Assembly (NCBI GenBank): GCA_046330435.1
Contig: JAXLST010000006.1
Coordinates: 1 to 64,000, forward strand
Direction: 5' to 3'
Source: Ga0077560 sp046330435
GTDB taxonomy: Bacteria; Actinomycetota; Thermoleophilia; Miltoncostaeales; Miltoncostaeaceae
DNA length: 64,000 bases
The notes beneath the pieces are model-generated. The model was not told where the DNA came from and ran no database searches. It saw nothing but the letters and a program-made list of their open reading frames with translations. How positions within the stretch are numbered: the first letter of the stretch is position 1; every line of letters starts with the position of its first letter. Made by a program: the position numbers and the translations under genes. Below, piece after piece: positions 9,801 to 18,300 of the stretch.

Positions 9801-10314
9801 GGGTTCGCGTGAGCTCACCCGCGGCCGGGACCTGGGGCGCCGGGTGTTCCTGCACTCCTACGACCAGGCGCTCGACCCGGACGACACCGCGCTCACCGTC
9901 ATCCTCACGGGGCCCCTGGTGGTGGGCCACTGGATCATGATGCAGTACTACGGGTCGACGGTCGCGCCGGAGGTCTTCGGCTCGGGGTCCAAGACGCTGC
10001 ACAACGTCACCGCCGGGTTCGGGGTGCGTGTGGGACCGGGCGGCGACATCCGCACCGGCCTGCCGGAGCAGTCGGTCCGGCACGGCTCGCGGATCCAGCA
10101 TCAGCCGTTGCGGCCGCTGGCGGTCGTCGACGCACCCCTCGAGAAGGTGGAGCGCGTGATCTCCCGGCAGACGCAACTCGATCGCCTCGTCCGCGGCCGG
10201 TGGGTGAGCGTCGTCGCCCGCGACGGCACCGGCGGGCACTGGTGCGAGCGCATGGACGACGGGACCTGGCAACCGATCGCGGCGACCGCCGGGATCAAGG
10301 AGGTGACGAGATGA
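6823..10314 (+). CDS. dabA: DabB C-terminal part fused in frame to DabA (DUF2309) inorganic carbon transporter
   Basis: From ~6823 the frame encodes the NuoL-type core (WLIRTVGAPTPVSALLHAGI, then VAHGCFKATLFLASGG) to about 7690. After a short proline-rich linker it continues, without a stop, into a complete DabA starting at IRAQVARAADVVPPLWPLST (~7810). DabA zinc-site residues are visible: C and D in FCIDVRSE (8812-8820), H in AGHGA (9370-9372) and C in LDCGACGG (9415-9417), as in the beta-carbonic-anhydrase-like site of characterised DabA. DabA is peripheral and normally separate from DabB, so the fusion is notable. Function by family: energy-coupled one-way conversion of CO2 to bicarbonate in the cytoplasm. 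It ends at TGA 10312-10314, overlapping the ATG of the PII-like gene. The frame is open from 6688, but family similarity in it starts only at the frameshift. Confidence 0.85.
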   Translation, partial: RVLDSGAGLAAGVLLVAGAAVRAAQFGGGGWLIRTVGAPTPVSALLHAGIVNAGGYLLIRATPGIPGEALALAALTGGITVLVCGAAVLTRPDVKGGLVMSTRAQMGFMLMQVGAGAPAAAAVHLVAHGCFKATLFLASGGAVDGVRRKRDFPRPLGAVTRPALAAALVIAPALTALVVVALTAGLLAATALPVLVGAAVLATRAGSGLVERAAAMTTRGAAGAGAGIATLTVAYVGFVEGGIALLSDAVPEGDPAVAASSVIVAVGVLLVGLAVVRSLPGTRRRLAPAADALYPTVSALGRPEPVIPPTRRVTPLPEPAVDPLTRQRIRAQVARAADVVPPLWPLSTFVAVNPFGGFDDEPFEAGMRRASALYGTDLMPDADQLAESWRTGQITDADLEAALRRDLPEAEVPPHLLRGVMLAALRAPRPSPAPVRSRAERLAPAVARAVDREVADVVACWLDDDGGWSPPDRAAGLYTSWRRTAAGDRMAWRLGARGLRRAVAALPEDPADAIVVALERLGVPDQDRGLELRRQMARLPGTAGYLRYLATHSGGGPSTGLMVELAALRLSLEALLVPDGADAAASPETPAPEEPLDAAAVLRHAGGAGDAEAAEAALAAIPPGRRAGLWLAASELAFRRRLLARIDAAPADEHVRPAAQLAFCIDVRSEGIRRHLEATGPYATLGFAGFFAIPMRFRALDAPGATDACPVILTPRHEISEAPAPGQERRVAHRSRRLRLLAAIEHAAHRAKDDPSSPYPLAEAAGLPMVVLAALRTAAPAAAERLERRLERRLAPPARLVPAVSHRPEGAADELPMGMGDAEQVFWAEAMLKAMGLASGFARLLVLAGHGATAANNPHRASLDCGACGGNRGLPNARVAATILNRPDVRHGLRERGIELPDDTVVVSALHDTTTDLVTLDLDAVPASHMEDALRLQEDLHAAGRATAAERARELPGAPRTPGDAATHVRARAADWAQVRPEWALAGCGAMVVGSRELTRGRDLGRRVFLHSYDQALDPDDTALTVILTGPLVVGHWIMMQYYGSTVAPEVFGSGSKTLHNVTAGFGVRVGPGGDIRTGLPEQSVRHGSRIQHQPLRPLAVVDAPLEKVERVISRQTQLDRLVRGRWVSVVARDGTGGHWCERMDDGTWQPIAATAGIKEVTR

Positions 10315-10670
10315 GCGACCAGGACGGGATCACCGAGGCCCGGCGCATGGCGGCCCACGGCCTGGTGCGGATGGCGCGGGTGGAGATCGTGGCCCGGGGC
10401 CGGGATTCCGCGAGTATCCAGGACATCCTGCGGTCGGCCGGCGTGACCGGGTGGACCGCCCTCTCGCAGGCCGGCGGCTTCGGGCACTCCGGGTACCACG
10501 AGGCCCGCCTGCTGTTCAACGACCACGACTCCCTGAGCCTCACCATCGCGATCCTCCCCGACGAGCGGCTCGACCCCGTCCTCGCCGGCCTGCGCGCGCT
10601 GTTCGAGGACCGCTCCGGGGTGTTTTTCGTCTCGGACTCCTTCGTGTCGCGTCCCGAGTACTTCGCCTGA
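10311..10670 (+). CDS. PII-like regulatory protein coupled to dabA
   Basis: A 119-residue protein. ATG 10311 overlaps the dabA stop (ATGA) and is preceded by a near-perfect ribosome site (AAGGAGGTGA), so translation is coupled. The pattern VTGWTALSQAGGFGHSGYHE followed by ILPDERLDPVLAGLRALFE and a C-terminal FVSDSFVSRPEYF resembles PII-like ferredoxin-fold trimers found beside bicarbonate transporters and dab loci. The classical T-loop uridylylation tyrosine is not evident. Probable role: a small-molecule-responsive modulator of the carbon uptake complex. The PII-like assignment is moderately secure; the ligand is unknown. Confidence 0.7.
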   Translation: MSDQDGITEARRMAAHGLVRMARVEIVARGRDSASIQDILRSAGVTGWTALSQAGGFGHSGYHEARLLFNDHDSLSLTIAILPDERLDPVLAGLRALFEDRSGVFFVSDSFVSRPEYFA

Positions 10671-10734
10671 ACTGATCCGGCGCCCACGCGCGGACCGCCC
10701 GGCGCGATGAGGTGACCGCGCCGCAGCGGTTCGG

Positions 10735-10800
10735 CGGTGCGGACGAAACCTGCAGCTTCATCCGCCGACGGCACCGGCGTCGTCACGATCGCCAACGACC
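10735..10800 (+). pseudogene. Fragment of a Calx-beta gene 3' end
   Basis: Bases 10763-10798 match 5666-5701, the last codons of the Calx-beta protein gene, at 35 of 36 positions (single difference at 10778). They encode ADGTGVVTIAND. Just upstream, GCGGACGAAACC (10739-10750) recalls the DEPDETF codons, but in another frame and with the intervening ~40 bases missing. This reads as the eroded tail of a second Calx-beta gene, or a copy moved by recombination. I see nothing else in the rest of 10671-10830. Confidence 0.6.
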
Positions 10801-10830
10801 GGTCCCGCGCGGACCGTCCCTCCGGCATGG

Positions 10831-11724
10831 TCAGGCCGTGCCGCCCGCGAGCGCGTCCTGGGGGGCGACGATCCGGGTGGCCAGGCCGGTGGGGACGACC
10901 TGCTCGAACAGCGCGCGAACCGCGTGCGGCTCGCGGGGTGCGCCGAAGGTGGCCGTCATCCCGCCGTCGACCACCAGGGTGTGGCCGTTCACGTAGCTCG
11001 CTGCATCCGACGCGAGGAACAGGAGGGGCCCCACCAGCTCCTGCGGATCGCCGACGCGGCCGGACGGCTGCTGGCTGAGGATCCAGTCCAGGAACGGGGG
11101 CGCCGCGAAGAACGGCGCGGTCATCTCGCTGGGGAACCACCCGGGGGCGATGACGTTGACCCGCACACCGCGGTCCGCCCAGCTCGCCGCCAGCGTGCGC
11201 GTGAGGTTGATGACGGCGGCCTTGGTGGCCTGGTAGGCGGGTGGGTAGTCCTGCTGGGCGCCGACGCCGAGCGCCGACGAAAGGTTGATGATCGACCCGC
11301 CCCGCCCGTCGGCCAGCATCACCCGCGCGGCCGCCTGGCACCCGTACCAGACGCCCAGCAGGTTGACCCGCACGGTCTGCTCGAACAGCTCGTGGGGGAG
11401 CCGCTCGGGCGTCGGCCCCGCGTCCCCCGCGGTGCCGGCGTTGTTGACCATCACGTCCACCCGGCCGAACCGCTCCCGGGCGGCGTCGACGAGCGCATCG
11501 ACCTGGGCGGGGTCCGTCACGTCGCATTCGTGCGCGAGGGCGCTGCCGCCCGCGTTGCGGATGCCGTCGGCCACCTCCGAGAGACGGTCGGCCCGCCTCG
11601 CCGCGACCACGACGTTGGCTCCCGCGACCGCGAGCGCGTGCGCGAAGACGGCGCCGAGACCGGACGATGCGCCGGTCACGACGGCGGTGCGGCCCGTGAG
11701 GTCGAGCAGGTTCTGAGCGGCCAC
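10831..11724 (-). CDS. SDR family NAD(P)-dependent oxidoreductase
   Basis: GTG 11724 follows GGAGGAG and gives 297 residues. Classical SDR signatures are present: cofactor loop TGASSGLG near residue 17, NNAG (~95), active-site serine in IINLSSALG, and YxxxK in YQATK (~168). A C-terminal VDGGM closes the Rossmann core, with ~35 extra residues after it. The length and NNAGTAG pattern fit the broad 3-oxoacyl-reductase/gluconate-dehydrogenase-like group; the substrate cannot be told. It is transcribed away from the SLATT gene with no clear partner. Confidence 0.85.
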   Translation of the reverse strand: MAAQNLLDLTGRTAVVTGASSGLGAVFAHALAVAGANVVVAARRADRLSEVADGIRNAGGSALAHECDVTDPAQVDALVDAARERFGRVDVMVNNAGTAGDAGPTPERLPHELFEQTVRVNLLGVWYGCQAAARVMLADGRGGSIINLSSALGVGAQQDYPPAYQATKAAVINLTRTLAASWADRGVRVNVIAPGWFPSEMTAPFFAAPPFLDWILSQQPSGRVGDPQELVGPLLFLASDAASYVNGHTLVVDGGMTATFGAPREPHAVRALFEQVVPTGLATRIVAPQDALAGGTA

Positions 11725-12045
11725 GGCTCCTCCGATCCTCGTCGGCGCTCGGCGGGAGGTGACGCCCATCCGGGGCCCGGGCGGGCCCCTTCCGCCCGTC
11801 CATCCTGCGCACCGCCCGGGGGACGGTCCATTGGGGGAAACCCCAGACACCGATGGCTCCCGCCGGGGCAACGCCGGGCGGTGCGGTCACCCGCGCGGTG
11901 CCGGCCGGTCGCGGGGACGTCCGTGTCCGCGATCGGGGGTCCACCGGGCGTCGCCGCGCCGGCCCGGTGGTAGACCGGAGGCATACGACCGGGGCCCGCC
12001 GTGGCGGGATCCCGTGGACGGCCCGGCTTCCGCGGGGGAGGCGGC
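11725..12045 (+). other. Divergent intergenic region, no gene seen
   Basis: These 321 bases separate the leftward SDR and the rightward SLATT gene and should hold both promoters. The G-rich ribosome site of the SLATT gene (GGGGGAGGCGG, 12034-12044) is clear. I find no convincing -35/-10 pair, palindrome or open frame with coding character. Confidence 0.5.
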
Positions 12046-12558
12046 GTGACCCAGACGGACGAAGCGGCACGGCTGATGGAGGCCGCAGGGTGGCTGGAGG
12101 ACCGCGTCGCGCTGCGCGAGGGCGCGCACTACCGGGCCAGCGACCACCTGCGGCTCGCGCACTACGTGGTGGGGTTCCTGCTCATCGGCCTGTCGGCGGT
12201 CGTCTCGTCGACCATCCTGCAGGGGGCCCAGGGCAACCCGAGCCGCACCGTCAAGATGGCCGCCGGGATCATGGCCGTCGCCGTCACGATCCTCACGGCG
12301 GTCCAGACGACCTTCAAGCTGGGGGAACGCGGCGAGCAGCACCGGGCGGCCGCCGCGGCCTACTCCCGCACCCGCGCGGAGCTGAGGCTCTTCCGGGAGC
12401 GGACGCACCGGGACCTGGAGGCGTCCTGGGCCGAGCTGACCTCCATCGCGGGCAAGATGGGGGACATCGACGCGGGCTCCCCCGGCTTCCTGCGCAGCAC
12501 CCTCGAGCGGGCCCGGGACGAGGCCACGGCCGGGATCGCCGCCCGCGCGCCCGGCTGA
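12046..12558 (+). CDS. SLATT-type two-TM membrane protein
   Basis: GTG 12046 has a strong G-rich ribosome site; the product is 170 residues. An N-terminal amphipathic helix (WLEDRVALREGAHYRAS) precedes two transmembrane helices (~38-58 and ~68-90), then a long charged helix with EQHRAAAAAYSRTRAEL and FRERTHRDLEASW. This arrangement is that of SLATT domains, 2TM modules predicted to be membrane-permeabilising effectors of nucleotide-signalling conflict systems. Here no SMODS nucleotidyltransferase or SLOG gene is adjacent; instead a MACPF-like and an SPFH gene follow in the same direction after 180 and 96 bases. Family recognition is by architecture; an effector role is inference. Confidence 0.7.
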   Translation: MTQTDEAARLMEAAGWLEDRVALREGAHYRASDHLRLAHYVVGFLLIGLSAVVSSTILQGAQGNPSRTVKMAAGIMAVAVTILTAVQTTFKLGERGEQHRAAAAAYSRTRAELRLFRERTHRDLEASWAELTSIAGKMGDIDAGSPGFLRSTLERARDEATAGIAARAPG

Positions 12559-12738
12559 CCGCCGCGGGATCGAACCGCCGATTCCGCCGGTGCCGGCGGG
12601 CGCCGCGTCCGGGACCCGGACGCCCCTCCGGTGCCCGCCCGATGCGCCGCCGTGCCGCATCGGCGACGGTGAAGGGGTCCGGTGGCGGACGGCGGGGCGG
12701 AGCCACCCCGGCGCCCGGTGTCACGAGAGGAGCGGACC

Positions 12739-14415
12739 ATGTCTCCCGAGTACTACCGGCACCCGTCGAGCCTGAAGCTCCGGGTGAGCAGCGCCGAACT
12801 CGGCGCGGGGTACCGGTCGCTCGATCTTTCGGCCATGGCGAACCCGTTCGTCAAACCTGCCGTCGAGCGGACGCCCATGGCCGAGGGGCTGGAATGGGAG
12901 TCCTTCTACGCGGAGTCCCACTACGACCTGCAGAAGACCCTTGACGTGGAGGCCTCCGCGTCCGGGCACTATGGCGGGGCCAGCGCCGACGCCGCGGCCG
13001 CGGTGTCCGACAAGATCGGGATCTCGCGGTCGAGCGTCGTGGTGGGCGTCCGCGCCCGGACGACGTCGGCGACGATGCAGATGCCCGCGGAGCCCAAGCT
13101 CAGCGCGATGGCGGCGCGGTACCTGCTCGACGACCCGATGTCGTTCTACGAGCTGTACGGCGACATGTACGTGCGCGGCCTGTGGTTCGGGCCGGAGCTC
13201 GTGCTGATGGCGAGCATGCACGCCGACACCCAGACCCGCCGGATGCAGCTCTCCACCGAGTTCACCGGCAGCTACGGCGGCTCCGGCTGCGGCGTGACAG
13301 CCAGTGCGGCGTCGAAGTCGACGCTCAGCGAGGCGCTGTCGCGCGAGAGCGCCGTGGCGAAGGTCTACATGTCCGGCGAGTCGACGGCGCTCACGCAGGC
13401 GCTCCTCGACCCCAGGCAGATGATCAAGGGCGCGACGGAGTACCTCGCCCAGGACCACACCAACAGCCTGCAGTGGGTGGTGCTGGCACCGTACGAGACC
13501 CTCGACGTCCCGCCCGACCAGCACCGCGCGTTCGAGAAGCTCGCGAAGCTCCTCGGGCGGGCGCGCCAGCAGCGCGAGACGATCGTGGGCGGGCTCATCG
13601 CGGTGGACCGGGCCCAGCTCCTGGTGCCGGCCGACGACTACCTCGCCCCCGACGTGTACCTGCCGAGGGCCGGCACCGCCGGAGCCCGGCGCGAGGCGTG
13701 GCTCGCCGGCCTGCGGGCAGAGCTCGAGTCCGCCCAGCGGGCCAACGTCGCCGAGCCCACGCGCTACCGCCTGCCCGCGCGCCTGAAGACGGTGGAGCGG
13801 ATGGTCGGCGACGAGCTCGCCGCGCGGCGGGTGCTTCAGGACAGCGCGGCCGGCGGGTCCGGCGGCGCCCCGTTCAGCGACGACGTCCGCGACCTGGAGC
13901 GGATCTCCGACGTCGCCGTCTACGCCACCGAGAAGAACGGGGAGCCGATCCTCGGGATCGGCACCACCGCGGTGCTGCACGGCGGGCAGACGCGGATCAT
14001 CGAGCACTTCGGGAGCATCAGGGGCTACAAGGGCACGCGGCTGGCCGTGCTGAGCATCCCGGAGGACGCGTACCTGTCCCGGATCACGCTGCTGCACGAC
14101 GACCTGTACCCGCGCCAGATCACGCTGGAGTGGCGCCACCTCGACGGCCGTGAGGGCACGCCGCTGGTGTGGCCGCCGCAGCTCTCGAAGACGTGGAGGG
14201 ACGCGCACGAGAAGCAGCTGTCGTCGACCGCGAGCCCGGACGGCTCGATCATCTGCGGCTTCCACGGGCGCGCCGGCAGCTGGGTGGACCGGATCGGCGT
14301 GTTCCACGTCCCCGTGCCGGTGATGCCGGGCACACCGGCGGCCGCGGCACCCAAGCGCACCACCGCGCCGCGGACCGCCGCGACGGGCCGGGAGCCGGCG
14401 GGCGCGCGGACCTGA
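12739..14415 (+). CDS. MACPF-like pore-former with C-terminal jacalin-like lectin domain
   Basis: ATG 12739 follows GAGAGGAG; 558 residues, no signal peptide. Residues ~135-155 read YELYGDMYVRGLWFGPEL, aligning with the MACPF signature Y-G-T/S-H-F/Y-x6-G-G but with D-M for T-H and G-P for G-G. Flanking Ser/Ala/Gly-rich segments (~75-110 and ~170-220, e.g. GSYGGSGCGVTASAASK) suit the two helical clusters that become membrane hairpins. Residues ~388-525 end in IICGFHGRAGSWVDRIGVF, the hallmark last strands of jacalin-like beta-prism lectins. The tail is Pro/Ala/Thr-rich. Expected activity: glycan- or lipid-targeted membrane insertion, either after lysis or from inside the cell. The degenerate signature makes the pore-forming state uncertain. 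Confidence 0.65.
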   Translation: MSPEYYRHPSSLKLRVSSAELGAGYRSLDLSAMANPFVKPAVERTPMAEGLEWESFYAESHYDLQKTLDVEASASGHYGGASADAAAAVSDKIGISRSSVVVGVRARTTSATMQMPAEPKLSAMAARYLLDDPMSFYELYGDMYVRGLWFGPELVLMASMHADTQTRRMQLSTEFTGSYGGSGCGVTASAASKSTLSEALSRESAVAKVYMSGESTALTQALLDPRQMIKGATEYLAQDHTNSLQWVVLAPYETLDVPPDQHRAFEKLAKLLGRARQQRETIVGGLIAVDRAQLLVPADDYLAPDVYLPRAGTAGARREAWLAGLRAELESAQRANVAEPTRYRLPARLKTVERMVGDELAARRVLQDSAAGGSGGAPFSDDVRDLERISDVAVYATEKNGEPILGIGTTAVLHGGQTRIIEHFGSIRGYKGTRLAVLSIPEDAYLSRITLLHDDLYPRQITLEWRHLDGREGTPLVWPPQLSKTWRDAHEKQLSSTASPDGSIICGFHGRAGSWVDRIGVFHVPVPVMPGTPAAAAPKRTTAPRTAATGREPAGART

Positions 14416-14511
14416 CCGCACGGGGCCGTCCGGCTCCCGCCGGGGACCCCGGGGGGACGCCGGGCGGCGCGGTGGCGGGCACCACGGTCGTCCCACCGAG
14501 AGGAGTTGGCC

Positions 14512-15309
14512 ATGGCCGGTGTGATCGTCCTGATCGTCGCGGTTGTCGTGGTGCTGCTGGCCGCGTCGATCCGGATCTTCAAGCAGTACGAGCGCGGGGT
14601 GGTGTTCCGCCTGGGCAGGCTCCGCGACGGGGCCCGCGGGCCGGGCCTGGTGATCGTGATCCCGTTCGTCGACCGCGTGCGGCGGGTGTCGCTGCGGATC
14701 GTGACGATGCCGATCCAGTCGCAGGAGATCATCACGCGCGACAACGTGAGCGTCGACATCTCCGCGGTGGCGTACTACCGGGTGAAGGACCCCATCCGCT
14801 CCGTCGTCGCCATCGAGGACGTCATGGCGGCGATCAACCAGATCGCCCAGTCGACGCTGCGGGCGGTGGTGGGCCAGCACAAGCTCGACGAGGTGCTGTC
14901 GGAGACCGAGCGGGTGAACGCCAGCATCCGGGAGATCCTGGACGTCGCCACCGAGGAGTGGGGCATCCTGGTGACGCTGGTGGAGGTGAAGGACATCCAG
15001 CTGCCGGAGGGCATGAAGCGCGCGATGGCCCGGGAGGCCGAGGCGGAGCGCGAGAAGCGGGCGAAGATCATCGCCGCCCAGGGCGAGGCGCTCGCCGCCG
15101 GAGAGCTCGCCAGGGCGTCCGACACGATGCTCGCCCACCCGCTGGCGCTGCAGCTGCGCAACCTGCAGACCCTCGTGGAGATCTCGGTGGACAAGAACTC
15201 GACGGTCATCTTCCCCGCCCCGCTGATGAGCACCATCCGCGACCTGGTGTCGTTCATCGGGACCGAGCGCGACGCCGCCGCGGCCGGCGGACCCCCGGTC
15301 GTCACCTGA
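14512..15309 (+). CDS. SPFH/Band 7 (stomatin-like) membrane protein
   Basis: ATG 14512 with GAGAGGAG ten bases upstream; 265 residues. A single N-terminal transmembrane helix (~2-22) is followed by the stomatin core (QYERGVVFRLGRL, RIVTMPIQSQEIITRDNVSV, ILVTLVEVKDIQLP) and a coiled-coil rich in Ala/Glu (MAREAEAEREKRAKIIAAQGE). No NfeD partner is adjacent. SPFH proteins build membrane microdomains and oligomeric cages around membrane proteases or channels. Its position directly after SLATT and MACPF-like genes, same strand, suggests a shared membrane function. Confidence 0.9.
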   Translation: MAGVIVLIVAVVVVLLAASIRIFKQYERGVVFRLGRLRDGARGPGLVIVIPFVDRVRRVSLRIVTMPIQSQEIITRDNVSVDISAVAYYRVKDPIRSVVAIEDVMAAINQIAQSTLRAVVGQHKLDEVLSETERVNASIREILDVATEEWGILVTLVEVKDIQLPEGMKRAMAREAEAEREKRAKIIAAQGEALAAGELARASDTMLAHPLALQLRNLQTLVEISVDKNSTVIFPAPLMSTIRDLVSFIGTERDAAAAGGPPVVT

Positions 15310-15341
15310 CCCGGGGATCCGCCGCACGTCGGCGGCCGTTC

Positions 15342-18300
15342 CTAGCGGAGCACCGTGAACCGGATGGCCACCGGGGTGCCGCCCTCGGGGGTGATCCGCA
15401 GACGGTGGACGCCCGGGCGCAGGGCGCGGCGGGCGAACACCCCCGTGAACCGGACCGTATTCGCCCCGGCCGCACCCCGGATCACGCGGCTCCCCACACG
15501 GACCCGTGCGGTGCAGCGCGTGCCGGTGCGGCGCCCGGCGATGCACACCCGGCCCCGGCGGCGGCCGGCGGTGGGCCGCTCGACGACCAGGGTCACGGTC
15601 GCGGCCCGATCGAGCGTGAACCGCAGGATGGTGCCGCGGGCGCGGGCGGTGCCCGGCCGGAATCGCGCCGGCCGCAGCGAGACCCGGCTCACCGTCGCGC
15701 GGGCCGTCGTGCCGGGGCCCGCTCCCGTGCCCGGCGGCGGGACGGCGCACGGACCGGCGGCGGCGCGGAGGTACACGTGCCAGAAGTCCTGGGAGCGGTG
15801 GCCTCCGGGGACCAGCTCCGGGCGGTTGCTCTCGAACGCGACGCACGCCAGGTCCGGCGAGGCGCCCAGGCTCTGCGGCAGCGCGCCGAGCATGGTCCCG
15901 TTGGGTCCGTCGACGCGGCTGACCGCGGTGGTCTGGCCCGTCCCGGCGTCCCGCAGGAACACGTCGTGGGTGCCGTCCAGGTCGTCGCCGACGAGGTTCG
16001 GGGCGGCGCTCACGAAGGCCACGCGGGTGCCGTCCCGGCTGATGATGGGCAGGAACGCGTCCTGGTTGGCCTTCAGTCCGGCGGTGGATCGGCTCTGCAG
16101 GACGGTCCGCCCGGCCGGCAGGTTCCTGGTGAACACGTCCAGGACGGCATCCGGGTCGTCGGCGGTGAGCCCCGGCGCGGCCGACGCGAACGCCACGACG
16201 GTGCCGTCGCCGTTGAGGGACGGTCCCGTGGCGTTGCCCGCCACGGCCGGGCGTCCGGCGTCGGCACGGCTCGCCCAGATCGTCTCTCCGGAGGCCAGGT
16301 CGCGGACGTAGACGTCGGTGCCGGTCCCCGTGTCCCCGGACCCCGGCACGGCCGTCCTGGTCGCGAACGCCACCCTGGCGCCGTCGCCCGAGATCGCAGG
16401 TTGGTTGGCGCCGTCCGGCACCGGGGCGCCGGAGGCCCCCGGCAGCCGTGACACGACCTCCAGACCCCCCGTCGCCAGGGAGCGCATCAACACCTGCTGG
16501 GCGCCGGCCGGCACGCCGAGGTTGGCGGCCTGGCTCACGAACGCGACCCTGGAGCCGTCGTCGCTGAGCGAGGGCTCCCCGCTGAAGTCGCTGCCCGCCT
16601 GCCCCGCCGGGGTGGCGCTCGCGACCGAGAGGGCGCCGGTCTCACGGCGCCACACGAGCACCTGGCCGCGGGCGGAGCCGCCGAGGGCCGGCGCCCGCGA
16701 GGCGAAGGCGACCGTCGCGCCATCGGGGGTGATGACCGGATCCGACGAGTCTCCGTCGCCCGGGACGCCCGCCGCCGTGCGGCTGATGACGCGGGTCTCA
16801 CCGGTCGCCATGTCCCGCAGGAGCACCTGCGCGAACCGGGACGGGGCGGGCAGGAGCCCGTCGCTCTGGGAGCTGAACACCACGTAGCGGCCGTCGGCGC
16901 TCACCGCGCGGGAGGACGTCGCCCGCCCGTCGCTGACGCCCTCGGGCACCGCGAGCCCCAGGCTGCTGGAGTTCACGCGCTGCGCCGCGGGCGCGGTGTC
17001 CGGCCCGGTGGCGCGTGAGACCCGCCGGGTCGTCCCGGCCGGCACGTTGCGGGAGAACACCTGCCGGCTGTCCCCGGTGTCGCCGGCGACGATGCCGGGC
17101 GCGGGGGCGCTGAACATCACCAGCCCGCCGTCTCCGGAGACGGCGGCGCCCGCCACGTCGGCCGCCGGGGCGCCCGCGGCCCCGTCGGCGCGGGAGGCCA
17201 GGAGGGTCCGTCCGCCGAGGACGTCCCGCACGTGGACGCTCATCCCGGCCGGCGCGCCGTCGCCGAGGTTCGTCGCCGTGGACTCGAACGCCACCCAGGA
17301 GCCCGCGTCGCTCACCGACACGCTCGCGGCCGCCCCGTCGGCGACCACGGCGCCGCCGCCGTCGGCCACGCTCACCGGCGTCGTCGTCGCCGGGAAGCGG
17401 CGGAAATAGACGGCGCGGGACGTGGTGGCGGGGAGGGTGCCGCCCAGGTTCCTGGCGTCGGTGATGAAGGCCACGCCGGATCCGTCCCGGGTGATCTGCG
17501 CCGCGTACACCAGGCCGTCCTGCTTGCCCGCGAGGCCGGTGGGCCGGCTCGCGAGGACCGTGGTGCCGGCCCCGACGTCGCGCACGTAGGCGTCGGTGTC
17601 CCCGTTGACGGGGTCGGCGGCGTCGAGCGGCGCGGCGGTGATGAACGCGATCTGCTGGCCGTCGGCGGTCATCGACGCGCCATAGCCACCGGCCGCGGCG
17701 GCGACGGCGCCGCCCCGGCTCACCAGGGTCGTCAGGGCCGGCTGGAGGATCCGGATGCGCCGCACGTAGACGTCCGTGGTGCCGTTGGCGTCGCCCGGAT
17801 CGATCGCCGCGGCGGTCTGGAACGACACGAGGGTGGTCCGCAGGAGCCCGCTCCCGGTGCGGGTCACGTCCGGGGCCGACGACGGCAGCGCCAGTTCGGA
17901 CCCGTCCCCGGCGACGCTCGCGCGGAAGGTCGCGTCGGCGGTGCGCACGAACACGTCGAGCGTCCCGTTGGTGTCGCCGGGCACCAGGTTCGAGGCGAGG
18001 CTCGTGAAGGCCACCAGGGAACCATCGGCGCTGATCGCCGCCTCCGTGCACGAGCCGTTGCCGACGGTGCCGGCGGGGCCGTCGGCGCGGTCGATGAGCG
18101 TTGTCGTGCCCGTCCGGGTGTTGCGCAGGTAGCAGTGGCGGTTGCGGTCGGCGCCGGCGGCGGGGTCGAGCCCGTCGGAGTCCGAGACGACGACCACGAA
18201 GGTCCCGTCGGCGCTCACTGACCGCGGCCCCGCGACCCGGCTCGCGGCGACGCCGTCGTCCGGGAGCGCGCCGTTCCCGGAGGGGCGGTCCACCAGCAGC

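Noticed and set aside
12721..15846. Leftward open frame opposite the MACPF-like and SPFH genes
   Set aside because: The rightward genes have clear domains and ribosome sites; the antisense product has none.
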